A stretch of DNA of 57,576 nucleotides from an uncultured Senegalimassilia sp. (lineage in GTDB: Bacteria > Actinomycetota > Coriobacteriia > Coriobacteriales > Eggerthellaceae), in assembly GCF_934630535.1 (NCBI RefSeq), contig NZ_CAKTVU010000012.1, positions 1 through 57,576 of the forward strand, written 5' to 3'. Each line of letters opens with the position of its first letter. The first letter of the stretch is position 1. Below, piece by piece: positions 1 through 7,719 of this stretch. Made by a program: the position numbers and the translations under genes. The notes below the pieces were generated by a model. It searched no databases, had not been told where the DNA came from, and saw only the letters and a list, made by a program, of their open reading frames with translations.

Positions 1-1125
1 GAGCAGCCGGTGTTCTTCTCGTTCAACCGATTCGACGCGCATAACCCTGCGCCGGCCGATGAGCTGTTCCAGTCGTTCCCCAATCTGCATTTCATGCTGC
101 CCGAGGTGGTGCTCATTGAGAACGAGCGCGGCGCATTTCTGCAGGTGAACTCTCTTGGCCCGGTGTACGCCGGCCGCGTCGAGCGTTTCGCGCGCCTTGC
201 CCTGACGGCGCCGCGACGCACGCGACGCACCGTTTCGTACCAGCTGGAGCTTGATTCGCGGTCTGCCTGGGAACAGGCGGTGGGAAGCGGGCTTGACGCC
301 ATCAAGGAAGGCCGCGTGGAGAAGGTGGTGCTTTCCCGCCGCTTGAAGTTGCGCGCCGATGAGCCGTTCTCCTCGAAGGACCTGCTGGTGAACCTGATCG
401 ACGGCACTGCGCACGGAACCGTGCTGCTGTACCGATATGCCGACGTGTTCTTCTGTGGCTGCACTCCCGAGCTGCTCGTGCGGAAATCGGGTTGCGAGTT
501 GGAAAGCATGTGCTTGGCCGGAACATGCCCGGCATCGCCCGATACCGCTGAGAACGAGCGTCTTGCACAAGGTTTGCTGAACGACGCGAAGAACCGCGCC
601 GAGCATGACTACGTCGTGCGCTTCATCCGAGATGTGCTGGGCCGCACGTGCTATGCGGTCGATGTCCCGAAGCAGCCGACCATCATGCCGTTGACGCGTA
701 TCCAGCATCTGATGACGCCCGCGCACGCAAAACTGCTCGAAGGCGTTGACCTGTGGTCGATGATGGGCGATCTGCATCCCACGCCCGCGGTTTCGGGCAC
801 GCCGGTCGGCGAGGCGAAAATGCTCATCCGGCAGATCGAGGCCTATAACCGCGGTTTCTTCGCCGGCGCCTGCGGCTACGTGGATGCTGCGGGAGACGGC
901 GAGTTCAGCGTGGCGCTGCGTACCGGCGTGTTCGACGGCGAGATCGGCTACGTGTACGCCGGATGCGGCATCGTCGACGGCAGCCGTGCGGCGGACGAAT
1001 ACGACGAGATCGCGCTGAAGCTGAAAACCGTGCTCTCGGCATTCGACGGCGAAGCCGGCGCCTCCTCGCCTGCCGCGCAAACCAGCCCGCAAACCACGAC
1101 CGCAGGGGAAGGAGAAGCTCGATGA
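1..1125 (+). CDS. menF: Isochorismate synthase MenF (5' end outside window)
   Basis: Isochorismate synthase converts chorismate to isochorismate, the first committed step of menaquinone synthesis in the cytoplasm. The reading frame is open to the first base, so the N-terminus lies upstream; about 374 codons remain of a family usually 400-450 residues long. The chorismate-binding fold is recognisable from EKVVLSRR, which carries the likely catalytic lysine, from the LAGT motif (here CLAGTCP, with Cys where many homologues have Arg), from HPTPAVSGTP, and from the C-terminal YAGCGIVDGS followed by E..E...K. The last 25 residues are a low-complexity Ala/Ser/Thr tail. The stop codon overlaps the menD start (ATGA), so the two are translationally coupled. 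Anthranilate or salicylate synthase relatives are less likely given menD next door. Confidence 0.93.
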   Translation, partial: EQPVFFSFNRFDAHNPAPADELFQSFPNLHFMLPEVVLIENERGAFLQVNSLGPVYAGRVERFARLALTAPRRTRRTVSYQLELDSRSAWEQAVGSGLDAIKEGRVEKVVLSRRLKLRADEPFSSKDLLVNLIDGTAHGTVLLYRYADVFFCGCTPELLVRKSGCELESMCLAGTCPASPDTAENERLAQGLLNDAKNRAEHDYVVRFIRDVLGRTCYAVDVPKQPTIMPLTRIQHLMTPAHAKLLEGVDLWSMMGDLHPTPAVSGTPVGEAKMLIRQIEAYNRGFFAGACGYVDAAGDGEFSVALRTGVFDGEIGYVYAGCGIVDGSRAADEYDEIALKLKTVLSAFDGEAGASSPAAQTSPQTTTAGEGEAR

Positions 1126-3104
1126 CCGTCGCCGACCCGCGTGCAACCGCGCGCTTCCTGGGAGCCTTCTTCGACGAGCTTGCGAAATGGGGCGTGGAAA
1201 ACGTGGTGATCAGCCCCGGATCGCGCTCTACCCCGCTGTCCATGACCGCCTACGAGCTGTCTTGCCGCGCTCCGCAGCGGATGAGCACGTACGTGGACAT
1301 TGATGAGCGTGGTGCTGCCTTCCTGGCGCTGGGCATGGCGAAGGCATCCGGCCGTCCGGCGGCGCTGGTGTGCTCGTCGGGCACGGCCATAGCCAACTAT
1401 TACCCAGCCATCCTTGAGGCGGAGTCGTCGCGTGTGCCCCTTATCGTGCTGACGGCAGATCGCCCGCCGCAGTTGCAGGGGCTGGGCGCTCCGCAAACCT
1501 GCGACCAATCGCATGCTTACGGTACGCACGTGCGCGCCTATCGCGGTATGCCTTTGCCCGCAGATGACGAAGGATCGCTGCGCTTCGCCCGCCAAGCCGC
1601 CCGCGAGGCGTGCATCGCCGCGCTCGGTTCGTGCGAGCTCCCGCAAAACCCTTCGTCGGCGGCGACCCACGTGTCCCAGCGCCTTGCCGGAACCTGTTTC
1701 GGCGGTCCGGTGCACCTGAACTTCCCGTTCGACGAGCCGCTCAAGCCCGACGTGACGCTGCCCGATCTGTTCGATGCCGGCATTCCCTGCACCGAGGCCG
1801 CTGCGGCTGGCGAAACCCTCGGGGCAAAACCCGCCCGCAAGCCGCTGCTTCCCGTCGGCATTGCGCAGGTGCTCGGAGGCATGGAAGGTGCCGCGGCGGC
1901 GCAGCTTGCCCGCGAGCTGCTCGCCAACAACGTGTTGCTGCTGGCAGGCGAAGGCTCCTGCGCCACGCATAAGGAGGCGCAGCGCGTGCTGGCCTTCGCG
2001 CGCGCATTCGCCATCCCTGTGCTCGCCGACCCGCTCTCGGGACTGCGTTCCCTCGACGACCCGCTGGTGATCGGCAACTACGACAGCGTGTTCCAGCCTG
2101 GCGGCATTTCGCCCGACGACAGCCTGAACCCGCAGGTCATCGTGCGCTTCGGTAGATATCCCGTGTCGAAGCGCGCGACGCAGTGGGCTCGTGCACGCGA
2201 GGATGCCGGCGTGCTGCAGGTTGTGGTCGATCCCCTGGAAACGCGCGACACCAACGCCGCTACCACGGTGTTCGTCCGCATGAAGCCCGCCGATTTCGCG
2301 CAAAGCATGGAGCGCGCGCTGCGCACGGAGGACGGTCCTGCGGCCGCGGACGCCAACGACCTGTCGTTCGCCAACGCATGGCAGCGGGTGGAGGAAGCCG
2401 CCGCGAAACGCATCGCTGCGGTGGATGCCGGCGAAGAATCCGGCGCCGACGGCTTCGAGGGCGCTTACGTTCGCCGCGTACTGGAGCTTGCCCCCGAAGG
2501 CTCGTGCCTGTTCGCGGCAAACTCCATGAGCGTGCGCGCCGTGGACACCTTCTACCTGAAGGGCGGCAAGCAGCTCACCGTGCTGGCGAACCGGGGTCTG
2601 AACGGCATCGACGGCACGGTTTCCACGGCCATCGGCGCCTCGCGTTACTTCGGTCGGACCACGCTGATCACCGGCGACCTGACCATGCAGCACGACCTGA
2701 ACGCCTTGGCGCTGCAGCGCGAACTGCGCATGCAGCGGCAGCTGTCCGGCATCGCGAGCGGCGCAAACCGCACACCGGAGCAGGATGCCGAGTGCGATAC
2801 CCGCGAAACAAACGCTGGCGTCCAGGGCATTACCATTGTGTTGCTGAACAACAACGGCGGTGCCATATTCGACATGCTGCCGCAGAAGTCGCAGGAAGCG
2901 TATTTCGAGCGCCTGTTCCTCACGCCTCAGGACGTGGACTTCCAAGCTGCTGTCGCCGCATTCGGCGTGCCCTACAGCAAAACGGCCACGCTGGCCGAGT
3001 TCGACCGGGCATATCGTGGATCGCTGGACGTGCCGGGCATCAGCTTCATCGAGGTGCCCGTGCCGCTGCAAGGCCTGCGCGAGCGTTACGCCGGTTATTG
3101 GTAG
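1122..3104 (+). CDS. menD: MenD (SEPHCHC synthase), with an insertion
   Basis: This ThDP-dependent enzyme joins 2-oxoglutarate to isochorismate to give SEPHCHC in menaquinone synthesis. I chose the ATG that overlaps the menF stop because GGGGAAGGAGAA lies just upstream; an in-frame extension further upstream is menF shadow. The protein is 660 residues, longer than the usual 550-590. The N-terminus shows VISPGSRSTPL and DERGAAFLALGMAKASG, typical of MenD. The ThDP/Mg motif begins at GDLTMQHDLNALAL and ends at LLNNNGGAIFDMLPQ, but about 30 hydrophilic residues rich in Gln, Glu, Asn and Arg separate the halves where homologues have only a short link. A central extension also adds length. Both halves of the motif are intact, so activity is expected. 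Confidence 0.95.
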   Translation: MTVADPRATARFLGAFFDELAKWGVENVVISPGSRSTPLSMTAYELSCRAPQRMSTYVDIDERGAAFLALGMAKASGRPAALVCSSGTAIANYYPAILEAESSRVPLIVLTADRPPQLQGLGAPQTCDQSHAYGTHVRAYRGMPLPADDEGSLRFARQAAREACIAALGSCELPQNPSSAATHVSQRLAGTCFGGPVHLNFPFDEPLKPDVTLPDLFDAGIPCTEAAAAGETLGAKPARKPLLPVGIAQVLGGMEGAAAAQLARELLANNVLLLAGEGSCATHKEAQRVLAFARAFAIPVLADPLSGLRSLDDPLVIGNYDSVFQPGGISPDDSLNPQVIVRFGRYPVSKRATQWARAREDAGVLQVVVDPLETRDTNAATTVFVRMKPADFAQSMERALRTEDGPAAADANDLSFANAWQRVEEAAAKRIAAVDAGEESGADGFEGAYVRRVLELAPEGSCLFAANSMSVRAVDTFYLKGGKQLTVLANRGLNGIDGTVSTAIGASRYFGRTTLITGDLTMQHDLNALALQRELRMQRQLSGIASGANRTPEQDAECDTRETNAGVQGITIVLLNNNGGAIFDMLPQKSQEAYFERLFLTPQDVDFQAAVAAFGVPYSKTATLAEFDRAYRGSLDVPGISFIEVPVPLQGLRERYAGYW

Positions 3105-3218
3105 ACGCCCAGCGCACCTTCATCGTAAGGCAAGGCTTCGTACCCTGACCTTGCGAGCATGCTGTGTTGTACGCAACGCATACAACAACGAAATCGCAAT
3201 AGGACCGAGGAGGCGCTT

Positions 3219-4106
3219 ATGCAAATGCTGAACGAGCAGTCGGAAACCGCCTGCTTCGACGTTGACGGAGTCCGATATCGTTACCTGTATATGAAGGAGG
3301 AAGATCCCGCCCGCGGCCGCCGCCGCTCTCTGGTGCTGTTCGTTCATGGATTCGCGCAAAACGCGCTGTCCTGGTTCCCTGCAAGCCGCATCATCTTCCT
3401 TGAGCGCGACGTGTACGGCATCGACCTTGTCGGCCACGGAGGGTCGGCGGTCCCGTTCCACCCCGCGCCGTACAGCTTGATCTCCATGGGCGAGGCGCTG
3501 CTTGCCCTTATCAAGCTGATTCCGGGAAAACCCCTGGTGGTTGGCTATTCCATGGGCGGGCGCGTTGCGCTTTCTGCGCTGCTCGAGGCAGGCCCCGCCG
3601 CTTTCGCCAAGCAAACGAGCGGTTTGCTGCTGGAAAGCGTGGGCATGGGGCCGAAAACGCAGGCGGAACGCGATGAGGCAATCGAGCGCGATGCCGATAC
3701 GGCGCGGCGCCTGCGCGAGATGCCGCTCAAGGACTTCATGACCTATTGGGAGAACCTGCCGCTGTTCGCATCGCAGAAGGCGCTGCCGAAGAAGGTCCGC
3801 GCCGCGGTGCGCGCCAACAGGCTTGCCAACGATTCCGAGGCGTTGGCGAAATGCGTGGAGTGCGCCGGGCAGCATCGCATGCCCTCGTATCGCGAGACCA
3901 CGGCGGCGCTGCGCGACCTTGGCCTGCGCGGCTACCCCGCCCTGTACCTGGCCGGCGAGAAGGACGTGAAGTACAGCAAGCTTGCGAGGGGCTTGCACGA
4001 GGATGGGATCATCAGAACGCGCATCGCGCCGAAGGTGGGGCATAACGTCCATCTGGAAGCCCCGGATGTTTTCGCCGCCTGCGTGCACAGCGTGGCGACG
4101 CGCTAG
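3219..4106 (+). CDS. menH: MenH-like alpha/beta hydrolase (SHCHC synthase)
   Basis: MenH removes pyruvate from SEPHCHC to give SHCHC, the step after MenD. The 295-residue protein has the alpha/beta-hydrolase pattern: LFVHGFAQNALSW (HG oxyanion segment), the nucleophile elbow GYSMGGR, and a C-terminal GHNVHLEAP that supplies the catalytic histidine. The ATG at 3219 is preferred over an in-frame start 60 bases upstream because ACCGAGGAGG is correctly spaced before it. Its place 114 bases after menD supports the MenH assignment, since sequence alone would allow other small hydrolases of this fold. Confidence 0.82.
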   Translation: MQMLNEQSETACFDVDGVRYRYLYMKEEDPARGRRRSLVLFVHGFAQNALSWFPASRIIFLERDVYGIDLVGHGGSAVPFHPAPYSLISMGEALLALIKLIPGKPLVVGYSMGGRVALSALLEAGPAAFAKQTSGLLLESVGMGPKTQAERDEAIERDADTARRLREMPLKDFMTYWENLPLFASQKALPKKVRAAVRANRLANDSEALAKCVECAGQHRMPSYRETTAALRDLGLRGYPALYLAGEKDVKYSKLARGLHEDGIIRTRIAPKVGHNVHLEAPDVFAACVHSVATR

Positions 4107-4153
4107 CAAGGGGTCAGCGGCCTAATCGGGAGGGCCCCTCCCAACCGCATCAT

Positions 4154-4206
4154 GGGCGCTTGCCGCGAACGTCTTCCGAAACGCTTGCGGCAAGCGCCCC
4201 GTTTCG
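4154..4206 (+). terminator. Probable terminator after menH
   Basis: A 13-base perfect inverted repeat, GGGCGCTTGCCGC (4154-4166) and GCGGCAAGCGCCC (4187-4199), with a 20-base loop, is followed by CGTTTCGTT. The loop is long and the T-rich stretch weak, so it may work inefficiently. It separates menH from the signalling genes. Confidence 0.5.
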
Positions 4207-4253
4207 TTCGCTGCATCCCGCACCATGTTCCCGTGCATTGCCCGATCAAGCGG

Positions 4254-4287
4254 TTGACGTGGTGCGGCTTTGCTACAATACTCTCGC
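4254..4287 (+). promoter_or_regulatory. Possible extended -10 promoter for the GGDEF/HD-GYP gene
   Basis: TGCTACAAT forms an extended -10 box (TGN then TACAAT) about 60 bases before the ATG at 4343. A TTGACG lies upstream, but at only 14 bases spacing it would be suboptimal, so the extended -10 is the main evidence. Confidence 0.4.
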
Positions 4288-4342
4288 TGGAAACCAGCGT
4301 TCCCGCATATCCGAATCATCTCGAAACAGAGGCTCACCGGCT

Positions 4343-6253
4343 ATGGACGACGACAAAAAGCAAGGTATCGAGCACCAAGATCAGCTACCCGATATGTCAC
4401 GGGGCGAACTGGACGCGGAAATCGGTCGCTTGCTCGGGACCTACCCTGTTGTGCGCTTTCTCGATGAGGAGGACATCGAGAAAGAAGATTCCTGCCTTCT
4501 GTACGGCAGCTCGTGCGTCTGCATGCGCGGGGTGTGCAAGGATATCCTACGCAACGGGGGCTCCCGAACCGACAGGGTTCTCATGGGCGATCTGGTCTAC
4601 CGCGCGTCGGCGCAGCATGTGAACGTCGACGGCAAGTCGGGCGTCCTTATGTGCGCTCAACCCATCGATGAGATCGCCGGCAGCATGCTCTCCGAAGAGC
4701 TGCTCTATCACGATGCTTTGTCGGGTGCTTACAACCGGCGTTTCTACGAGGACAACCTGCGCAACCAGCACATGTTCGCCGGCGTGGCGGTTTTGGACCT
4801 GGACGATTTCAAGCTGGTCAACGACACGCTGGGCCACCACGCGGGCGACGTCGCCATCAAAACGGCCGTGAGCGTGCTCAGAGGCTGCATCCGGTCCAGC
4901 GATATGCTCGTGCGCTACGGCGGCGACGAGTTCGTGCTGGTCATCCCCGGTATCTCCGCCGATGTGTTCGCGCGCAAGCTGCACGACATGGGCGATAAGC
5001 TGGCCGAAACGCCCGTTCCCGGGTATGAACGCCTCAACCTCACCGTCAGCATCGGCGGCGTGCTGTCCGAGGGGCGCACCGTCGAGGAGGCGGTACGCCA
5101 GGCCGACGGCCTCATGTACAAGGCGAAGGGCCGCAAGAACCTCGTCATCACCGATTCCGACGACCTCGATCCTTACGAGTTCCATAAACCGTTGCTGCTG
5201 GTGGTGGACGATTCCGAGATGAACCGCGCCATCTTGAGCGAGATGCTCAAAGAACAGTACGAGATCATCGAAGCGGATTGCGGCGAAGCGGGCATCGCGT
5301 GTTTGGAGCAGCATGGAAGCGGCATCTCCATCGTGCTGCTCGACATCGTCATGCCCGGCGCCGACGGCTTCGACGTGCTTTCCCTCATGTCGCGCAACGG
5401 CTGGATCGACGACATCCCCGTCATCATGATGTCCAGCGAGGATTCCGACGACTCGGTGCTGCGCGCCTATGAGCTGGGCGCTTCCGACTACATCAGCCGC
5501 CCCTTCGATTCGCGCATCGTGCGCCAACGCGTCAGCAACATCATGCGCCTGTACACCAAGCAGCGGCGTCTTTCCAGCATGCTCGCGCAACAGTTCTACG
5601 AGCGCGAACGCGAAAGCCGCATGCTCGTCGACATCATGGGCGGCGCCATGGAACTGCGCAACGGCGAAAGCGGGCCGCACGTGCAGCATGTGCGCAAACT
5701 CACCGAGATGATGCTGGAGCATCTGATGCGCAAGACGGATCGCTATCACATCAGCTCAAGCGAGCGTGCCACCATCGCCGCCGCTTCAACGCTGCATGAC
5801 CTGGGGAAATTGTCCATTCCCGATAACATCTTGAACAAGCCGGGCCGGTTGACGCCCGAGGAGTTCGAGATCATGAAGACCCACACCACCATCGGCGCCG
5901 ACATGCTGGAGGGCATGGTGCAGTACCGCGACAGCGCCCTGGTGCGCGCGGCGCGCGATATCTGCCGTTGGCATCACGAGCGCTACGACGGCGGCGGATA
6001 CCCCGACGGGCTGAAGGGCGAGGCCATCCCCATTTCGGCGCAGGTCGTCTCGCTGGTGGACGTATACGACGCCCTTACCAGCGACCGCGTGTACAAAAAG
6101 GCGTTCTCGCATGAGAAGGCCATGCACATGATCTTGAACGGGGATTGCGGCGCGTTCAATCCGCTGCTGATCGATTGCCTTATCGATCTGCAGGACCGCA
6201 TCGTCGCCGAGAAGGACGAGCAAGGTCCACCCCCCCCCTATTTCAGTGAATGA
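4343..6253 (+). CDS. GGDEF-REC-HD-GYP cyclic-di-GMP turnover protein
   Basis: A 636-residue cytoplasmic signalling protein with both c-di-GMP synthesis and breakdown modules. Domains in order: an N-terminal region of about 120 residues with a Cys-rich patch (C-x6-C-x-C-x4-C); GGDEF domain with intact RYGGDEF near residue 191 and an RSSD inhibitory I-site five residues before GGDEF; a receiver domain from about residue 284 (VVDDSE, phospho-acceptor in LLDIVMPG, SSED), whose usual Lys is Arg in ISRPF; and HD-GYP from about residue 430 with HDLGK near 485 and HHERYDGGGYPDG. All catalytic motifs of both enzyme domains look intact. The adjacent Hpt gene is a plausible phosphate donor. The last codons contain a run of nine C. 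Confidence 0.93.
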   Translation: MDDDKKQGIEHQDQLPDMSRGELDAEIGRLLGTYPVVRFLDEEDIEKEDSCLLYGSSCVCMRGVCKDILRNGGSRTDRVLMGDLVYRASAQHVNVDGKSGVLMCAQPIDEIAGSMLSEELLYHDALSGAYNRRFYEDNLRNQHMFAGVAVLDLDDFKLVNDTLGHHAGDVAIKTAVSVLRGCIRSSDMLVRYGGDEFVLVIPGISADVFARKLHDMGDKLAETPVPGYERLNLTVSIGGVLSEGRTVEEAVRQADGLMYKAKGRKNLVITDSDDLDPYEFHKPLLLVVDDSEMNRAILSEMLKEQYEIIEADCGEAGIACLEQHGSGISIVLLDIVMPGADGFDVLSLMSRNGWIDDIPVIMMSSEDSDDSVLRAYELGASDYISRPFDSRIVRQRVSNIMRLYTKQRRLSSMLAQQFYERERESRMLVDIMGGAMELRNGESGPHVQHVRKLTEMMLEHLMRKTDRYHISSSERATIAAASTLHDLGKLSIPDNILNKPGRLTPEEFEIMKTHTTIGADMLEGMVQYRDSALVRAARDICRWHHERYDGGGYPDGLKGEAIPISAQVVSLVDVYDALTSDRVYKKAFSHEKAMHMILNGDCGAFNPLLIDCLIDLQDRIVAEKDEQGPPPPYFSE

Positions 6254-6307
6254 CACGGAATGCGAATGATGATAACAACACGCCGGTAAGGAAAGGCTAG
6301 GTAGGCC

Positions 6308-6664
6308 ATGAGTGCGATTGAGAACGCGTATAACCAGATAGGAGCAGATTTCGACGATGTGCTGCGTCGCTTCACCAGCGAGGAGCTCGTCGTGCGCTTC
6401 TCCGAGAAGTTCTTGGAGGACGGCAGCTTCGAGCAGCTGGGCGAGGCGCTGCGAAACGATGACGTGAACGCTGCGTTCCTTGCCTCCCATACGCTGAAGG
6501 GCATCGCACAGAACATGGGCTTCACCGGCCTGTACGAGCCGTCGAACGCGCTGACCGAGGAGCTGCGCGCCAACCCCGCCGATCTTACGCGGGCCAAGGA
6601 GCTGCTCGTTCCCGTAGAGGCCGAATACGGTAAGACCGCGCAGGCCCTGCGCGCAGCCCTATAG
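6308..6664 (+). CDS. Hpt-domain phosphotransfer protein
   Basis: A stand-alone histidine phosphotransfer protein of 118 residues. The phosphorylatable histidine sits in SHTLKGIAQNMG, the standard Hpt motif, within a predicted four-helix bundle. It carries no catalytic domain, so it must relay phosphate between a kinase and a receiver encoded elsewhere or next door. It starts 54 bases after the GGDEF-REC-HD-GYP gene, with AGGAAAGG upstream, so both are probably one transcript and the REC domain of that protein is the obvious partner. No hybrid kinase is encoded in this window. Confidence 0.9.
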   Translation: MSAIENAYNQIGADFDDVLRRFTSEELVVRFSEKFLEDGSFEQLGEALRNDDVNAAFLASHTLKGIAQNMGFTGLYEPSNALTEELRANPADLTRAKELLVPVEAEYGKTAQALRAAL

Positions 6665-6717
6665 CAGACAGGTGCGCCGCTTGGCTGCGCACCGAACGAA
6701 GAACCGGCCCAGATGCT

Positions 6718-6742
6718 CCGTACGATGCTGATATCGTGCGGA
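6718..6742. promoter_or_regulatory. Inverted repeat between hpt and menB
   Basis: CCGTACGAT and ATCGTGCGG form a near-perfect stem with a 7-base loop in the 173-base gap before menB. It is not followed by a T-run. A second near-palindrome, TTACGTACACGTAA, lies 35 bases further on. Either could be an operator for menB; no function can be assigned. Confidence 0.3.
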
Positions 6743-6837
6743 GCGTGCTTATGTCGGGCGAATTCGTTACCATTGTTACGTACACGTAAAACTTCGCGCA
6801 AACCCTTGCGTTTTCGCGTAGCAGCGGAAGGAATCAC

Positions 6838-7677
6838 ATGAGCGACATCCAGTGGCAACCTGGAAAGCAGTACCGCGAGATCGTCTATGAAACGTACGAG
6901 GGCATCGCGAAGATCACCATCAACCGCCCTTCCAGGCGCAACGCCTTCACGCCTCTCACGGTGAACGAGATGTACGACGCGTTCTCCGTGGCGCGCGACG
7001 ACGCCTCCGTCGGCGTCATCATCCTCACGGGCGCCAACCATGGCGGCCGTCATGAGGACGAGGCGTTCTGCAGCGGCGGCGACCAGAAGGTCCGCGGCAA
7101 CGGCGGCTACGTCGGCGAGGACAACATCCCCCGCCTGAATGTGCTCGACCTGCAGCGCCTGATCCGCGTGGTGCCCAAGCCCGTCATCGCCATGGTCAAC
7201 GGCTACGCCATCGGCGGCGGCCACGTGCTGCACATCCTGTGCGACCTGTCCATCGCCGCGGAAACGGCGAAGTTCGGCCAGACGGGCCCGAAGGTGGGCA
7301 GCTTCGACGCCGGTTACGGTGCGGGCTATCTGGCGGCCATGGTCGGCCAGAAGAAGGCGCGCGAGATCTGGTACCTGTGCCGTCAGTACACGGCTCAGGA
7401 GGCACTCGACATGGGCATGGTCAACAAGGTGGTGCCCTTCGAGCAGCTTGAAGAGGAAACGGTGCAGTGGGCGCGCGAGATGCTGCAGTTCAGCCCCACG
7501 GCGCTGCGCTTCATGAAGGCGTCCTTCAACGCCGCCACCGACGGCCTGGCCGGCCTGCAGCAGTTCGCCGGCGACGCAACGCTGCTGTACTACACCACCG
7601 CCGAGGCGATGGAGGGCCGCGACGCGTTCAAAGAGAAGCGCAAGCCCGATTTCTCCAAGTACCCGAAGTTCCCGTAA
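6838..7677 (+). CDS. menB: 1,4-dihydroxy-2-naphthoyl-CoA synthase MenB
   Basis: MenB closes the second ring of the naphthoquinone, turning o-succinylbenzoyl-CoA into DHNA-CoA. The 279-residue protein is a full-length crotonase-fold enzyme. Diagnostic MenB features are the N-terminal YETYEGIAKITINRP, AFCSGGDQKVRG, the oxyanion-hole segment NGYAIGGGHVLHILCDL, and GPKVGSFDAGYG with the catalytic Asp region. The C-terminal EGRDAFKEKRKPDFSKYP is also typical. The start has GCGGAAGGAATCAC upstream. The product feeds thioesterase, MenA and MenG steps that are not encoded in this window. Confidence 0.97.
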   Translation: MSDIQWQPGKQYREIVYETYEGIAKITINRPSRRNAFTPLTVNEMYDAFSVARDDASVGVIILTGANHGGRHEDEAFCSGGDQKVRGNGGYVGEDNIPRLNVLDLQRLIRVVPKPVIAMVNGYAIGGGHVLHILCDLSIAAETAKFGQTGPKVGSFDAGYGAGYLAAMVGQKKAREIWYLCRQYTAQEALDMGMVNKVVPFEQLEEETVQWAREMLQFSPTALRFMKASFNAATDGLAGLQQFAGDATLLYYTTAEAMEGRDAFKEKRKPDFSKYPKFP

Positions 7678-7719
7678 GTCGTTTCAGCAGTTCAAGGCAA
7701 AGGTAGGCGCAGAACCCTC

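Noticed and set aside
963..1121. Longer menD start upstream of 1122
   Set aside because: The extension lies wholly inside menF in another frame and lacks a ribosome site; the ATGA overlap start has a good one.
6230..6238. Phase-variable switch at the poly-C tract
   Set aside because: A frame change here alters only the last few residues, so on/off control is unlikely; kept only as a slippage note.
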